From Tremella fuciformis (Eukaryota > Basidiomycota > Tremellomycetes > Tremellales > Tremellaceae): a DNA stretch of 64,000 nt. The position numbers and the translations under genes are program-made. Shown in pieces: positions 30,959-43,200 of the stretch. How positions within the stretch are numbered: the stretch's first letter is position 1; each line of letters begins with the position of its first letter. The notes under the pieces were generated by a model. It searched no databases and was not told the DNA's origin. It saw nothing but the letters and a program-made list of their open reading frames with translations. The DNA lies in NCBI GenBank assembly GCA_032768795.1, contig CP136494.1, forward strand, positions 682,001-746,000, written 5' to 3'.

Positions 30959-31799
30959 TCAGGCCGTCGGGACCCCGTCGCTCAGCCGCTCCCACTCGGT
31001 CCCACTGCCCATCCCGCTGCTCGCGCCATTCGGCGAGCCCATCTCGCCGCCCGAGGCGCCCGCAGAGCCCGAATCGGGCGACGCATCATCCACGTCGGTC
31101 ACGCTGGCCTCGGGCCTGGGAGGCGGCGCGGCAGAAGCGGCCGCACTGGCTGTCGCGCCGTCGGTGGGCGCTTGGAGGGTCGTGAGCTCGATGACGAGGG
31201 CGAAGACGGGCGGAGGGACGACCTTCTGGTAGACTGCCGGTCAGCACATGTAGGCGTGCGAGCCTGCGGGCGTACTCATGAGCAGCTCAAGGGGCTGGGG
31301 GTACTCGCGCATCGCGCGGTAGAAGTGGGCGGCGGCGTCAATGTGCATCTCGGGACCTGTGTGTCAGCCACTCGGAGCACTGAATGCCCATTGCGCCTAC
31401 CCAGCGCAGAGAGTTTCTCGCCCTCGGCGACGTTCTCCTGGAAGTACATCTCCTTCTGCTCTGGCGACTCGGGCCGCGGCTCGGCCATGATCTTGGCCAG
31501 TACCGCGCGCAGAGCCTACTCGTCAGCCTCTTATGATCTCCCTGCGGCAAAGTGGCTGACCTTGGCGTTGCGCTCCTTCTGCCTCGTCAGTTCCGCCTCG
31601 ACCGCCTGCACGGCCTTCTTGTGCTGTTTGCCTGGCTGTCAGCATGGTCGAGTGGGCGCAGAAGGCACAGACGGATGCCGTCCCGGAAGGTCTTATTGTT
31701 CCTGCGCATATAGTCAAAGTAGACGCAGTACCCCAAGACGCCGGCGGCGACTACCGCGGCGGTGGTGGTCGCTATTTGCGCGGCAGATCGGGTGGACAT
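30959..31799 (-). CDS. TOM20: TOM20 mitochondrial import receptor subunit
   Basis: Five exons with short introns. The start at 31799 (MSTRSAAQIATTTAAVVAAG) gives an N-terminal membrane anchor followed at once by the Tom20 hallmark LGYCVYFDYMRRNNKTFRDG. Next come a charged linker (KQHKKAVQAVEAELTRQKER) and the TPR-like receptor domain: AEPRPESPEQKEMYFQENVA, AAHFYRAMREYPQPLELLM, then IYQKVVPPPVFALVIE. The tail is acidic and serine/glycine-rich. Tom20 is an outer-membrane receptor of the TOM complex that binds presequences. An upstream in-frame ATG at 31847 would only add residues before the anchor. Confidence 0.93.
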
Positions 31800-32064
31800 G
31801 TTGACGAGTATGTCGGTGGGTGTGTCGATGAGCAGCAGATGCTTCACGATGAACTTCGATGGATGAAGCGGGACAGTGAGTCTGGAGAGAATGGAATTTG
31901 TCCGTGGGATGAATTGCCAACTATCGTCACGTGACTCGAGGCGTCACTTTCGGGCGGTGACTAGCTGGCTTCAGAAGAAGCAACTCTGTCTCATTTGCAC
32001 ACAACATTGAACTATCACTCGTCTGGCAGCTCGGTGAACAGCGCAGGCAGCGCCAAGAGCCATC

Positions 32065-33835
32065 ATGAGCTCTTCGTACCGCGCTCGCGAGGTGCAGTCG
32101 AGCACCAACACCTACCGACCCCCCGGACCAACCCATACGACTCCCTCGCAACCACGGCAAGCATGGTCGTCTGCGCCCTCCCGATTCGCCCCCACTCCCT
32201 CTCCCTCCTCCCTCACGCCCAGTCGAAGCTCCAACAGGGGCCACAGTAGGGCAACACCCGCACTGGCAATATACGGCGACTCGTTCGTCGGTCCGTTCAC
32301 TCTGTACCGCGATTCCGACAGGAGGATATGCAAGTTCAAGGGCGCGTCGGCCAAGGCATGTCACCCAATTTTGGGCCATGCGATGTCGCTGAATGGCAGG
32401 GACTGAACAACCCTCACTCGACCCTACGTATAGCAGAGGACCTCTTGCCTGATCTCGAGAGACACTTTGAGCTCGACGCGCTGAGACGAGGCCCCAGATT
32501 CGCCCTGCTCATCTTTGGCAACGCGAGCTCGTTGTCTAGGGTCTGTGTGGGGCTGAGACACAGGTCGACCTCCAGGTGAACTACCTCTTCAACCTCAGCA
32601 CCAAACCCCTCACCACCGCCTCCGTCCCACCAGCCCACCCGCTCTCGTCTGTCCTCCCGTCTCCCGAACCAGGCCAGCCCAGTGCCCTCGGGCCCAAACT
32701 GCACGTCGAAGCCGTCGCCAAGGCGTACATCGCCTTCATCGAGCGCGAGATCGTCCATGGGCCGGTGGCCAAGTCGATCAAGCTGGCGGCTGCCGAAGCG
32801 GCATCTGCAGGCGATAATTCGACCGGGCCCCGAGGGCCGAGCAGAGTGCTAGTGTGCGGAGCCCTGCCCCCCGTCGTGCCGGACGATGTGCAGCCTCGTA
32901 TACCCGAAAAGTATGTCATACGCCTCGGCAAGCGCCCCGATGACGACACGGAGCGCATCGACGATGCCCGAGGGAGGACGGACCTCTCATCAGCCCTGTC
33001 CAAGATGGATATCTCGACCGCTGACCCCGTCGCGCTCGACACATCCCCGCCGCCTTCCACCTCGAGTCTCCCAGACTCCGCCTCCCAATACGGCACGCCC
33101 ATCGACGTACTGCTCCAGACCCAGCCGGGACTGCTGAATCTCTCCGTCCGCACGCGCATGGTCAAACACTTCAACTCGCTCCTGGCAGACTTCTGCGCGG
33201 CGCACCCGGACGTACTGGGCTTTGTCGATATCGGCCCCCAGATGCTTGCTGGGTCCAGCACGCCGGGGTGGCAGTCCCTCGACGGCGAGGTGGACCAGGG
33301 GACGTGGCGCGACGTTGCCGACCCGAGCAATATCCACCCCCTGTGGGAGCCCGCGCTGCCTTTCTGGCTCGATGCCCTCCGGGCGCACGGGGTCGCTGTG
33401 GACGAGTGGAAGACCAAGATCGATCCGGAGCGCACGATGCGGTTCTTCGAGCAGGAAAAGGGCATGCGCGTGGCGCGACGAGGCTATGGCAGCCTTTCGC
33501 CCGCGTCGGCCCCACTTCCCCCGCAGACTCCTATGGCGGACGGGGCGGATGTGGCGCTTGTACCCCGCGCAGTCCCGCCTAGCCCAGTGTCGATCGTCGG
33601 TCCCTCGACAACGCGCGGCAATGACGGCAAGTACGTCCCGCCGCATCGGACCGCGTCGGATAGGGGACAAGCCCGGCTCAGTAGTGCATCTGGAGCCGAC
33701 AAGGCGTACCTACCTTCACCGCCGCCGACCCCGACGAAAGGCGATGCGGGGTCGGGTGTTACTCGGTCAGAGGCGGAAGTGCCCAAATGGCGCCCGTCCG
33801 GCCGGTGGACGCAGAGTCAATCGCAGCGGGCGTGA
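32065..33835 (+). CDS. SGNH/GDSL-like hydrolase
   Basis: Three exons (32065-32355, 32400-32522, 32564-33835), all in phase 0, give 561 residues. A disordered Ser/Pro/Thr-rich N-terminus precedes the first SGNH block, IYGDSFVG, with nucleophile-type S73. The last catalytic block, DPSNIHPLW (D391, H396), matches the DxxH motif. Both introns begin with GC rather than GT (GCATGT and GCGAGC); only these donors keep the frame and the block FGN-VDLQVNYLFNL intact. The C-terminus is long and disordered. The family includes esterases and lipases; substrate unknown. It shares a 265-bp divergent promoter region with TOM20. Confidence 0.8.
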
Positions 33836-34094
33836 CCGCGATGCCTTTACTGTTGTACCTCCTATATCGCACGTTGTACATGCATCAGCTCCTGCACGCC
33901 GAACAAACCAACATGCGTAGCCATGATTGAATGATACGTTGCATGCCTCGGTAGTATCGATACATAATGTGTTTGCTTCTCATTGACTTCTCTTCACACC
34001 AATCAATCAGTTAATCGGTCCGCTGTCCGCAAAGGCGATTGCTGCAAGTACGAATCGTTACAAGTGGACCACGTCACAGATGGACCACGGACAC

Positions 34095-34784
34095 CTAGGT
34101 CGTCTTGAACTTGGGTGTCATGCCCTCCTTGAGCTGCCCGTCAGTCGCGTACTCCATGCGATGGACGAGCTGTAGCACTGACCTGACGGATGTCCTCGTT
34201 GAGCGGGGGGAGCGAGTCTTCCATGTGTCCCTCACGCGTCTTGTGGCGGTACTTGAACAGGGCAGTTTCGCTCGAGATCAGCACAAGCAACCACGAACAC
34301 GATCGTAGGGCATGTCAGGAGAAAGCGGCTCACTTTGGGTTGGTGCCCATCTTGTCCTGCCCATCCCACGGGTTGACCATACCGCCGGCCAGCAGGGCCC
34401 GGTGCGGCTCGGTCTCGGTCGACTTGGACATGCTGCGAGTCAGCCCGACGACTTGTGGAAGCAGATGGGACGTGCAAGAAGTATCCGGCACAGGCGAGAC
34501 CGGCGACGACGATGAAGCTCAACGGGTAGAGCGCGGGGTCGCGTTTGGCGAATCGGTTCACGCGCTGGGTGGCCTGCTGGAAGTGCGCGGTGTGCGAGAG
34601 GTTGTGGGGGTCTTTCTGCTTGCGCGAGTGGCGAGAAGAGGAGGGGCGCAACGAAGCATGAGTTGGGCGAGCGAGGGTGATATGGGAGGGGTATGAGTAA
34701 GGGAGAGGAAGAGAGAGCGTGAGCCGCGCTCTATTCCTGGGCGACAAGACTCACCATCTCGGTGCGGGGAGGAAGGGACGACAT
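34095..34784 (-). CDS. MLRQ/NDUFA4-like small mitochondrial membrane protein
   Basis: A multi-exon small gene starting MSSLPPRTEM at 34784, with several short introns. The next exon encodes RFAKRDPALYPLSFIVVAGL and the rest of one membrane span. Further exons encode a NPWDGQDGH-type segment, an FKYRHKTREGHMED segment and the C-terminus LKEGMTPKFKTT. One central transmembrane segment flanked by short hydrophilic arms, plus the NPWD motif, resembles fungal MLRQ-like subunits associated with respiratory complexes I/IV. Exact exon edges are approximate. Confidence 0.55.
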
Positions 34785-34798
34785 GGTGGTGTTGGTTG

Positions 34799-34800
34799 CT

Positions 34801-34852
<52 letters not shown>
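34799..34852 (+). repeat. (GTTGCT)n hexanucleotide repeat
   Basis: About nine tandem copies of a GTTGCT unit just upstream of the MLRQ-like start. Confidence 0.9.
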
Positions 34853-34854
<2 letters not shown>

Positions 34855-35363
34855 CGATGCCGATGCTGATTGTAAGTCGGTTGAAGAGAGAGAAAAGAGT
34901 GAAAGCGGCCGCCGATCTTATACTTGTACTCTGCGGCAACTCGGGGGGCGAGGTGGGGGAAGGATGGGAGGTGACGAGTACGGGGCAGGCCTGGATCACG
35001 ATGTCGCGATTCAGGATCGACCGAGGTCTGACCGAGCTAATCCACGGCCTACTCGAGCAACCAAATCATTAGACTCACCTTGCTCAGACTGCTCCTCTGA
35101 TGGAAAGAGAAGGAAGGTAAAGAATGCGGCTATAGAACCTCCCTCATCGAGGTAACTATGCAGTGGAGCACGAAGTCTAGTGGTGACGTCACACGGTTAA
35201 GAGCAAGAGATCGGCGACCAAAAGATACCGGTCACCACCAACTCGACGGCGATCACCGCCAGGTGGGCCCCGCAGTACTATCGTTCGGTATCTGTCACCG
35301 TTGCTCAGAACACAGGCGTGGAGGAGGGAGATGCGGCCGACCGATGAGCAACAGCAGGCCTTC
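34853..35363. other. intergenic
   Basis: About 510 bases upstream of the MLRQ-like gene; no coding segment recognised. Confidence 0.35.
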
Positions 35364-35855
35364 TTAGCTGCCACTCGTGGTCTCTTCGGGGGCGACAGCG
35401 CTGCCCGACTGTCCATTCGTGACGTCGGTGTCCTGCCCGAGGCAGACGACCACGGTCACCGAAGACGAGTCGAAGGGTTCGGGGTGTCCTTCCAGGGGGT
35501 CGTCGAGCCAGGTCAGTCACTCACCCCCTTGGTATCACAATCAAAGACACTGAGATCAGGATGGAGCAATCACTTGGGGATGATGCATGGCGCTGCGTAC
35601 TGCTGGCTAGTCGACACGTGTGTCCTTCTGCCTTGCTCCGCGGGTGGCGCTGTCGCTCGGTCGGGGCGCTGAGCGTACTGTAGCTGCACCTCGGCCACAC
35701 TCGTCGCACTGAGCACCGACACATTCTGGGGCGCGCCGAACCTCTCGGGCGTCAGTGTCAGCATGGACGTCAAGTACCTCCATCCGGCGCCCGTGTGAGT
35801 GTCGTCAGGTCTGCTGACGCGAGCAAGGAGCTCACCGAAGGGGTTCAACGGTCAT
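35364..35855 (-). CDS. Hypothetical small multi-exon protein
   Basis: Proposed from splice logic only: ATG at 35855 (MTVEPLR), a GTGAGC donor, an exon encoding TSMLTLTPERFGAPQNVSVL and a disordered stretch, and a last exon with EPFDSSSVTVVVCLGQDTDV ending at 35364. I do not recognise a family. The codon pattern and matching splice phases suggest a gene, but the model could be wrong in any exon. Confidence 0.35.
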
Positions 35856-36121
35856 TGTGAGGTGTACGGTGCTAAAGATCAACCTGACTCTTGCGTGTGT
35901 GCAGTGCGATGTGAGGGCATGCTCCCTTGGCTACGAGTGGATGGGGCTGAGACCAGATCATGGATGAGACGGAGCGCGTGCTCGCCACAGGTTTGCACGT
36001 CAAGACGTGGCGAGCGAGCAGAAGCAAATTATGACTCGTCCCCGTCCGAGGAGATCATCTGCCATGAGACCCACCATGCACCCTGGGGCCATTACAAGGA
36101 GGTGGTGTAACGTCCCAATCG

Positions 36122-37167
36122 CTACTCGCTCTCGTTCCCATCGCCCACCAATCCCGCCCGCCGCCGCTCCTCTTCCTCTTCTTCTCTTCTGCGCTCATTC
36201 TCCCTCTCTTCCCTCGTATACTTCGAGAGGTCCACCTCCTCCGCATCATCCTCGTACAGCTTGTCGTCTCCCGCCAGGTTGCCGGCTTCAAAGAGCGCTT
36301 TGCCTGCCCGTCAGCCTGACCGACCCCCTTGCCTCACTCCAGCTACTCTCACCGGACAGGCGCTCTTTGCGCTTGCGCACCTCTTCCCTCTCCTTGGGCG
36401 CCAGCGCCTTTATCCGCTCCTCTTCCTCCTTCTCCCGCTTACGCTTGAGCTCGGCCATGAACGACTTCTTCCACGCTTCGAACGTTTCTCGCGTCAATGG
36501 TGTCCCGCGCGTCCGCGCCGCCTCCGCCTCCTCATAGGCTTTGGCTCGGCGGTCGTCTTCCTCCTGCTCCCGGATCGCACGTTGCTCCATGATGTTCGTC
36601 AGGGATTCGCGCGCGGATGCGGCGAGCGTGAATGTCATGGCTATGCCGAGATTCTCCTCACCCTGGGGTCAGTCTGCACTTTCTGCCCCGAGCTTATGTG
36701 TCAGGGGACTCACGTATTGCCTGAGGGTCTCCAGCACCTGCTGTTGTTCGTCCCCGTCTAGCCCGCCTATTTCTTCCTCATCCTCGTCGGCATCCTCTCT
36801 TGGTGGTGCAGGCTCGATGGAGATGAGAGGCAGGACATCGGGATACGTCTCGGGATACTCGAACGCGAGCACGAAAGCCACTGAGGCTCAGCTGGTCGCC
36901 TGCCCCCTGCGTTGCGCGCCCAGCCTACCTGGTTGGGGGACGAATCCTTCCTCCGGCTCTATCCGGATGGCCACGCTGCTCTCGCCCCGCTCTGTTCGTC
37001 AGAGAGCAGCTCGTCACACCTTCGGGGCAAAATTGTTGGCCCACTCTCATATTCGTCAGGAGGGAAGATGCTCTCCAGCACCTCGAACTCCTCTTCTAGC
37101 ATCGCTTTGTAGTCTGATAGCAATCAGTCCATGTGTCCGGCTTCTCAGAGTGGAGCGTACCCGTCAT
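36122..37167 (-). CDS. RWD-domain protein (GIR2/RWDD1-like)
   Basis: A tiny first exon (ATGACGG, 37167-37161) is spliced to the RWD domain: YKAMLEEEFEVLESIFPPDE, SSVAIRIEPEEGFVPQP, then LAFEYPETYPDVLPLISIEP. An acidic linker (DADEDEEE) follows, then long charged helices (ESLTNIMEQRAIREQEEDDR, TRETFEAWKKSFMAELKRKR) and an acidic/basic tail ending NESE. This matches the Gir2/DFRP2 family, which binds the Rbg2/DRG GTPase and GCN1 in translational control. The start lies 124 bp from the left end of the Mutator-like transposon, so the insertion sits in its promoter region. Confidence 0.85.
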
Positions 37168-37281
37168 CGTGCTGTTGGTGTCCAGTCGGGTTTCCTAGGA
37201 CGGACTTCCCTAGGACAATTGTCGCTGCAAATGTCAAGATAGAAGCGTTCAACGCCACGTGGTAGGTCTTCCGTACGATTT

Positions 37282-37291
37282 GAAGTGGAGG
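37282..37291 (+). repeat. MULE target-site duplication, left
   Basis: GAAGTGGAGG, repeated in the same orientation at 47589-47598. Confidence 0.8.
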
Positions 37292-37361
37292 CAGGGGCAA
37301 ATATTCTGGATATAATTGTAATTATTCCCGACAGGATTTCCCACGGTATCCCCGGTTTCCC
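37292..37361 (+). repeat. MULE left terminal inverted repeat
   Basis: Best-conserved stretch is ATATTCTGG and ATTCCC..ACAGGATTTC..ACGGTATCCCCGGTTTCCC, read here by eye against the reverse complement of 47518-47588; roughly 80% identical. Confidence 0.88.
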
Positions 37362-37732
37362 AATGCATAGCTCCGGAAAAGCAACAAGCTTGCGGAGGTT
37401 CTCTACACCTCTTGTCCTAGCCGTTCCCCAGCTCCGCACGCTGTCCCCCTCCTCCAGAGGGTGTCTGCTCACTGTCTGACCATACTACGCAGCGAGCGAA
37501 GCTGATTCTCACCCTTCTAATTGAATGGACCGCATCCATCAAGAAAGCTTCGCCGGAGGTCCTTTGTCGCAAGCGTAGAAGTTGATTCAACCTTACCTCG
37601 GCACAAACAAACATTGGGTTCGACGTTGTTGCCATCGTAGCTTCGCACTGTGTCTCTCACAGCTCTCATCTGCGTCTCTTCGCACCGCAACAACCGCAAA
37701 CTTCAGCCTATCTTGACTTTTTACCCTACAAT

Positions 37733-40129
37733 ATGGCTCCAAAGCAGACTACACGCTCGCCGCGCGTCTCAAAGACCGCCCGTACTTCCGCGTCGACAGA
37801 CCGCACCCTTCCTCCTCCTTCCGCTAAACTCTCGCAAGCCTTGCGGGAGTTTATGTCCAACGAAAAATCCCGCCATCCTATTCACAGAAATGAGGCGACC
37901 TTAGTCGCCGCAGAAAAACGATTTGGCGCTTCTATACAACCATGGTGGCACGCTAAGGACACTGTTCTTCCGGCCACGATGAGATCATTTGGCTGTCACG
38001 AGGCCGATTACGACAAGTTGACCTCCGGTCAATATTATACCTGTCGATCTAAGGGCCCCGCATGTCGCGACGGTTGTGTTCAACACAAAAAGGAGTGCCT
38101 ACCGGCGTTTGCATACGTGTGAGTACCTCCGCTGCCTTATATGTTACTTCCGCACACTCGCGGAACCGTCTCAAAACTTCCGCCCATGGCTCCGCTGACT
38201 GACAGGCATCCCTCCGCTGTGTGTGCCTCCGCCCAGAAGGCCGAGGGTGTCACACTCATCACTCGGACCTACGGAGGTCGGTTCGCCACCTGTCATGCGT
38301 GCTGGATGGACGGAAAACGTCCTCCCTGCAGTTGCGCACAAGTTCCGCTGAGCACTTCTACACAAGCCGGACCTTCGCAGCAAAGGGGCAATACCTCCTC
38401 TGAACCTCCGCCCTCCAGCGCCTCGCAAGACCAAGATCAAGACGAGCTGGCCGCCGAGTACGACATGGCCCCCGAGCAGTACGATCCTGACTCCATCCAC
38501 GTCGACAATCTGCCTGCGTCAGAACCGGTGGACGAGTCTTACCTCCGCAAACGACCTCTAGAGGAGGGCGAGGATGAGCTCGACTCGGACGGGGAGCCGA
38601 TCGACCCTCCGTCGAAGAAGGTCCGTCGTCCGCTAGACGTCCGCCGCCTCTCTGGAGCACTCCAGAAACTTCCGTCACCTCGTTCTTCTCCCCAACCATC
38701 CTCCGCTGGGACCCTGAGTCTCCCTCCTTCATCGCCGCTCAAAACTCCGAGGCTGGACAAAGGCAAGCAGCGGGCGGAACCTGTTACTTCCGCGACAGCG
38801 AAACCTCCGCCTTCTCGCGGTCCATCTTGGCGCACTGATTCTCAAGCTCCGCATGACTCCCCCTTAGCCGATAGATCATTTAACAATGAATCACTCCGGC
38901 CGTCAGTTCCGCCCTCGTCTCCTGCAAAAGCGCCTATCGACTATGAGGCCCGCTGGCGACATATGGCAACCGAGCCTGGCAGTTCTCGGACAGCCACACC
39001 ATATCAGACGCCTCCCGCACCTCCGCACGGTCAAGGACGTACCTCCGCTACCGTCGCACAGGTCCCTGCGCGCTCAGCTCTATCTCCGCTGGCCCTATCC
39101 TCTGCGCCAAAAACCTCCGCTGCTAGCTTAGCACCCTCCGCTCCCATCGTTTCAACCTCCGCTGTGCCGACCTCAACCTCCGCAGGCCCTAGCAAAACCT
39201 CCGCAATCCCTCGCTTGACCTCCGCTATTCCCGAGCTCTCTTCCGCACAAACCTTCGCTGTGCCAGGAAGCTCCGCTGGCACCGCAAAGTTGTCATCTGG
39301 CTCAGGTTTCCCGTTCCCTGGTTCTACCACAGCCACGACTGCGAAACAGCTGCAGACCACTTCAGAGATGTACGAAAAATTGTACTCCGCCATCGAAGAG
39401 ATTCAATCCGTGGCAGGCAGACAAGAGACATTTCTCAAGACGATCTTAGAGGATGCTTGGCACACGTACGCCGCATACTTCAAGAGCACTCGCGAAGCGG
39501 TAGAGGCCGATTTTCAGAATTTCCGATATTTCATGAAGACCTGCACGGAGGTTGCGAAAGACGACCGAGCATTCTTTGCCAATCTGGACAAGATAAGCAA
39601 AGAAAACGCGGAGGAGCTTATCAAATATAAGCGAACGGTTCGAATGCTTGAGGAGCAATGCTCCGAAGCACTGCAGGCCAAAGAACGTGCGGAGTCAGCA
39701 GCAGCAGAGAAGTTTCGAGCGTTGAATGCGGAGCTTGTGTCTAAGGAGAAGGCGAGGGAGGAATTAGCAAACCAGCTGTCCGATATGACCAACTTATGGC
39801 ATTCGGCAATCTCAGAGCGGAAGGTCGCGGAAGTTCGAGAGAAGGAGGCCTGGGAAAAGGCCAATAACATCGTGGAGGAGATGAAGACGCAGCGGGACGC
39901 AGCTGTTGCTGAGGCGACGCTCAATGCGGAGCTACGGGACGTCGCTCTGCGTCGAGCGGAGGAAGCCGAGGCTAGTGCGGAGGTTCAGCGGGACCGACCA
40001 AGAGTGCAGCGGAGGTACTCCTTTGGAGCTACGCCGTCTCTGGGCCCCATCCCCAGGCCTTTCCCCGCTCTGACTCTTCGCTCTTTGCCTTCTCACAAGA
40101 GCGCATCTCCTGTGTCGGGGAACGTTTGA
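37733..40129 (+). CDS. MULE accessory protein, cysteine-rich plus coiled coil
   Basis: Two exons (37733-38118, 38206-40129) total 2310 nt, exactly 770 codons. The N-terminal 180 residues hold a cysteine-rich region (YYTCRSKGPACRDGCVQHKK, then RFATCHACWMDGKRPPCSC) that could bind zinc and DNA. A disordered Pro/Ser/Thr segment follows, including many TSA tripeptides encoded by the ACCTCCGC octamer. Then comes a long C-terminal coiled coil (EELIKYKRTVRMLEEQCSEA onward). I do not recognise the family. Being inside the inverted repeats, it presumably serves the transposon, for example as a DNA-binding or assembly factor; that is inference. Confidence 0.8.
39019..39225 (+). repeat. Seven exact ACCTCCGC octamers in coding sequence
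   Basis: Exact copies start at 39019, 39041, 39113, 39155, 39176, 39197 and 39218; variants (ATCTCCGC, CCCTCCGC, TCTTCCGC) lie between them. In frame they encode Thr-Ser-Ala. Confidence 0.92.
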
Positions 40130-40268
40130 TGCGAGCATCGTGTACATAGTTTGTTTCTCAGCCTTTGGGTCTACGTGTAACATGACCGCAGCTCGTCTCT
40201 TCATGTATTGTGACATGCATGTCTTGTGGTATGTCTTTTTTACATGTACTATGCATCCCAACCACTTC

Positions 40269-43200
40269 TCATACCATCGCCATCAGCTCCTCTCGACTCC
40301 ACAGTCTGTGCGCCCACTGGCCTCGCGCTTCCGCTGTCAACCACTGAGTTCCGGCTGGCAACCTTGAAAGGCTTGATGATAAGGCAAGGCGTAGGGCCCA
40401 ATGGCGAAGAGCACGACCAAAATCAGGATTTTCGTACACGAACCGAAAGTCTCGCTCAACATCTCCGGGGCGATACCCGAGACTCAGCTCAACGATGGCC
40501 AGCAGCGCCAGTGGACCACAACTGTAGCCGTCGTTCTGTTCGAGCCAGCCAAGCTGATCTCTAGTCCTCTGAGTGTCAGCTGGCCGCATGACTAGGCAAC
40601 AATCTCTGACCGATCCAAGGGGAGCAATAATCCATCCTTCATTATCCCTTTCCGTCACCAGGTTCTTCCGCAGCTCCCAGTTCAGGCGCTCTTGCAGAGA
40701 AAAGCGAAGATTCTGCCTTCAGCCTGGCTCTCTGTTGCCTCGACTCACCTCCTCTCTTTTGGGGTCGTGCTTGCCGTAACCATCATAGATTGCAAGCAGC
40801 TTTTCGGGGCCGTAGACGACCAGCAGTACCCAATGCTGATTCGCGGGTAGGCCAAGCAGAAGTACCGAAATCTGATCGCGCCAAGAGGCGTCCTTGCCCA
40901 TGGAGTGGAAGGGTACGTCTTCCTTTTTCGGCAACTTCCAGCTTGGCGTTAGACAAGAGAAGCGGAGCCGGACGGCCGGAAGCTGTAGGGGTCGGCTTTC
41001 CCGCGAATCAATCTTCGATTTCGCTGAAACTAGTTCGGCTACAGAGGCTGCAAGGTTCTCGATTAGGAAGTTGCTCCACCATTCCGTCGGGGAAGACAGA
41101 TAGCCCCAAGATCTTTTGTTAAGAGTAGCATCTAAGCCGTAGAGCGGAAGTGTGCCGGAACGTATTCCACGCGGAGCAGGATCTGCATCGAATGCAGTAG
41201 TTATTGCCGCGATAGCTGCGGCGTCTGGCCACGGCGAGGTGAGCTCCATGGATATGCGATGCATTACCCTTTTCGAAGTGCTCGTTGCAACGCGCCAAGG
41301 AATGTTCGACAAGCGTCGCTGAATTTCCGCAAAGAGGGGGTCGATCTCGTATGATCGAACGCCTCTGTCCACTCCATGATCAGCAGTGTCCTGACGTTGC
41401 AGCTCGATAGTTTCGCCGGCGGAATCGGAGGCCGAGTGGCGGTGGTAGAAAAGGTGCTTCGGTAGGCGAGTCCCAGTGAAGACGTCACTCATCAACAAGA
41501 ACCTGGTGACCTTGCCGTCATCGATCTCCCACCAGGCTCCTTCTGAGAGGACAATACAAACGTAATGCCCGACATTCTTGTAGCAAATGACACCGCATAG
41601 CTGGTATTCCTCCCCATCGAAAGCTACCATACCGCGTCGATCGCCAGAGAGGACACTCAGCGGAAGGGAGACAGGAATTTGGAAAGTCCCGCTCATCGAA
41701 GGGCGGCCGTCTTCTCCCGCGAGCCATGCAATTTCGACAGACAGGATGGGAGGCGGTGACGCCTGGCCAAGCTCTACGAGCTGTCCAATTAATGCCTGGC
41801 GGGTTGGAACACCGCAAGTAGGACATATTGCTCCATTGTCCTGCATATGAAGAGAATGTCGAATCATATCCTCAAGGGAAGGGGACTGGCCGCGGAGGAA
41901 AGCATGATGACCGGGCTTGACGATTAGACCCAGCATGAGGCTATTGGCTCTTGCGCCCGGCGTGTCGACCATCGCCCTATGTTCGCAAGGACCCGGAAAA
42001 GTCCACTGGATCCTCAGGCCGACGAGGTTGCTGAAAGCCGTGGCTTCGAGAGCTCCATCAAGGCGTGAGAGAAGGCGTCCCAGTGTTTCTGAAGGGTCAT
42101 GGTGGTCTGGTTGTCCGGTTGAGGCAGGAGAGTCAAGGATTCCGTCAACTGTCAAACATTAGCAAGTCGAGCTCGAAGGAAAGACGAATTGAACGCACTC
42201 CGCAGTCTGTCATTCATGTTCTTGATGTCGACCACTGTCATAGTCCTAACGGCGTGCAGGAATTCCTCCAGTAAAGTCACGATGTTTGGACATGAACAGC
42301 GCAGCGCGTCTTTGTTTCGCTCAAAGACTTCGACGAAGGCCTTCTGACGGAGAACAATATGGAAGAGGCTGAGGGCAAAGCACTGGTTCCCCTTGTTGTT
42401 CTTGCCCCCAGCCGGACGGGTGACGGGGGCGAGCGGAATTGCAAGCGATGACTTTTGCCCACGATTCTTTGCCAATGAGCTTCGGTTTGGGTGAAGAGGG
42501 CGGAGGCGTGCAGGGCGCCCAGAGAGCTGAACTTCCGCTGGCGCTTCGCCTTGGGCTAGCGTCGTCTTCGGTGGGGAGGCAGATGGGGTCCGAGCCCGCT
42601 TGCGAGCTCTTGCTGCTCTTCGATTGACAGGCTCACTTGGTCTATCTTCCGCGTCGAGATCCGCGCTGTCGATAGAAATCATTTTGGAACCGTTTGGGCG
42701 ATAAGGTGCTTCCCCTGGCTCTGATGGTGTGAGGCGGGGATCGTAGGTTCCGCCATACCATTGGCGGAGGTCCCAAGCGTCCTCCTCGATATTGATGGCT
42801 GACGTGCGAAGTGCCTTGGAATTGATACTTCCGCATGCTTTTCTCCATTCCGAGCTCGCAGACTTTTCTATGGCGTATTGTATAGCCGTAGCTTGTGACT
42901 CAAACTCTTGCACGCGCCCACAGTGCTGTAGGTAGGCCCAAGCATACAGAGCGCAGCATTGCTTGCCGGTCTGTTGAAAGTATGGACAGGAGCAGAATTG
43001 CCTTTTGCCACCGGTTCTGATTCCGCAGTAATGGGTGATATGTGGGTCATCCGGGTCTTCGACAGCGTGAGTCTCTTCGAGCTGGGGAACTGAGGACGGA
43101 GTCTCGCTCAAGGAGCAGAGTCGGATGCTATCGGTCGACCAGAGGCGGAGACCATCTCTACTTGCTTTCCGGACTTGAGGGTCTGATCGCTGCTTCTCCG

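Noticed and set aside
30599..31804. 401-codon plus-strand open frame
   Set aside because: Antisense to TOM20; arginine-rich composition, no domain.
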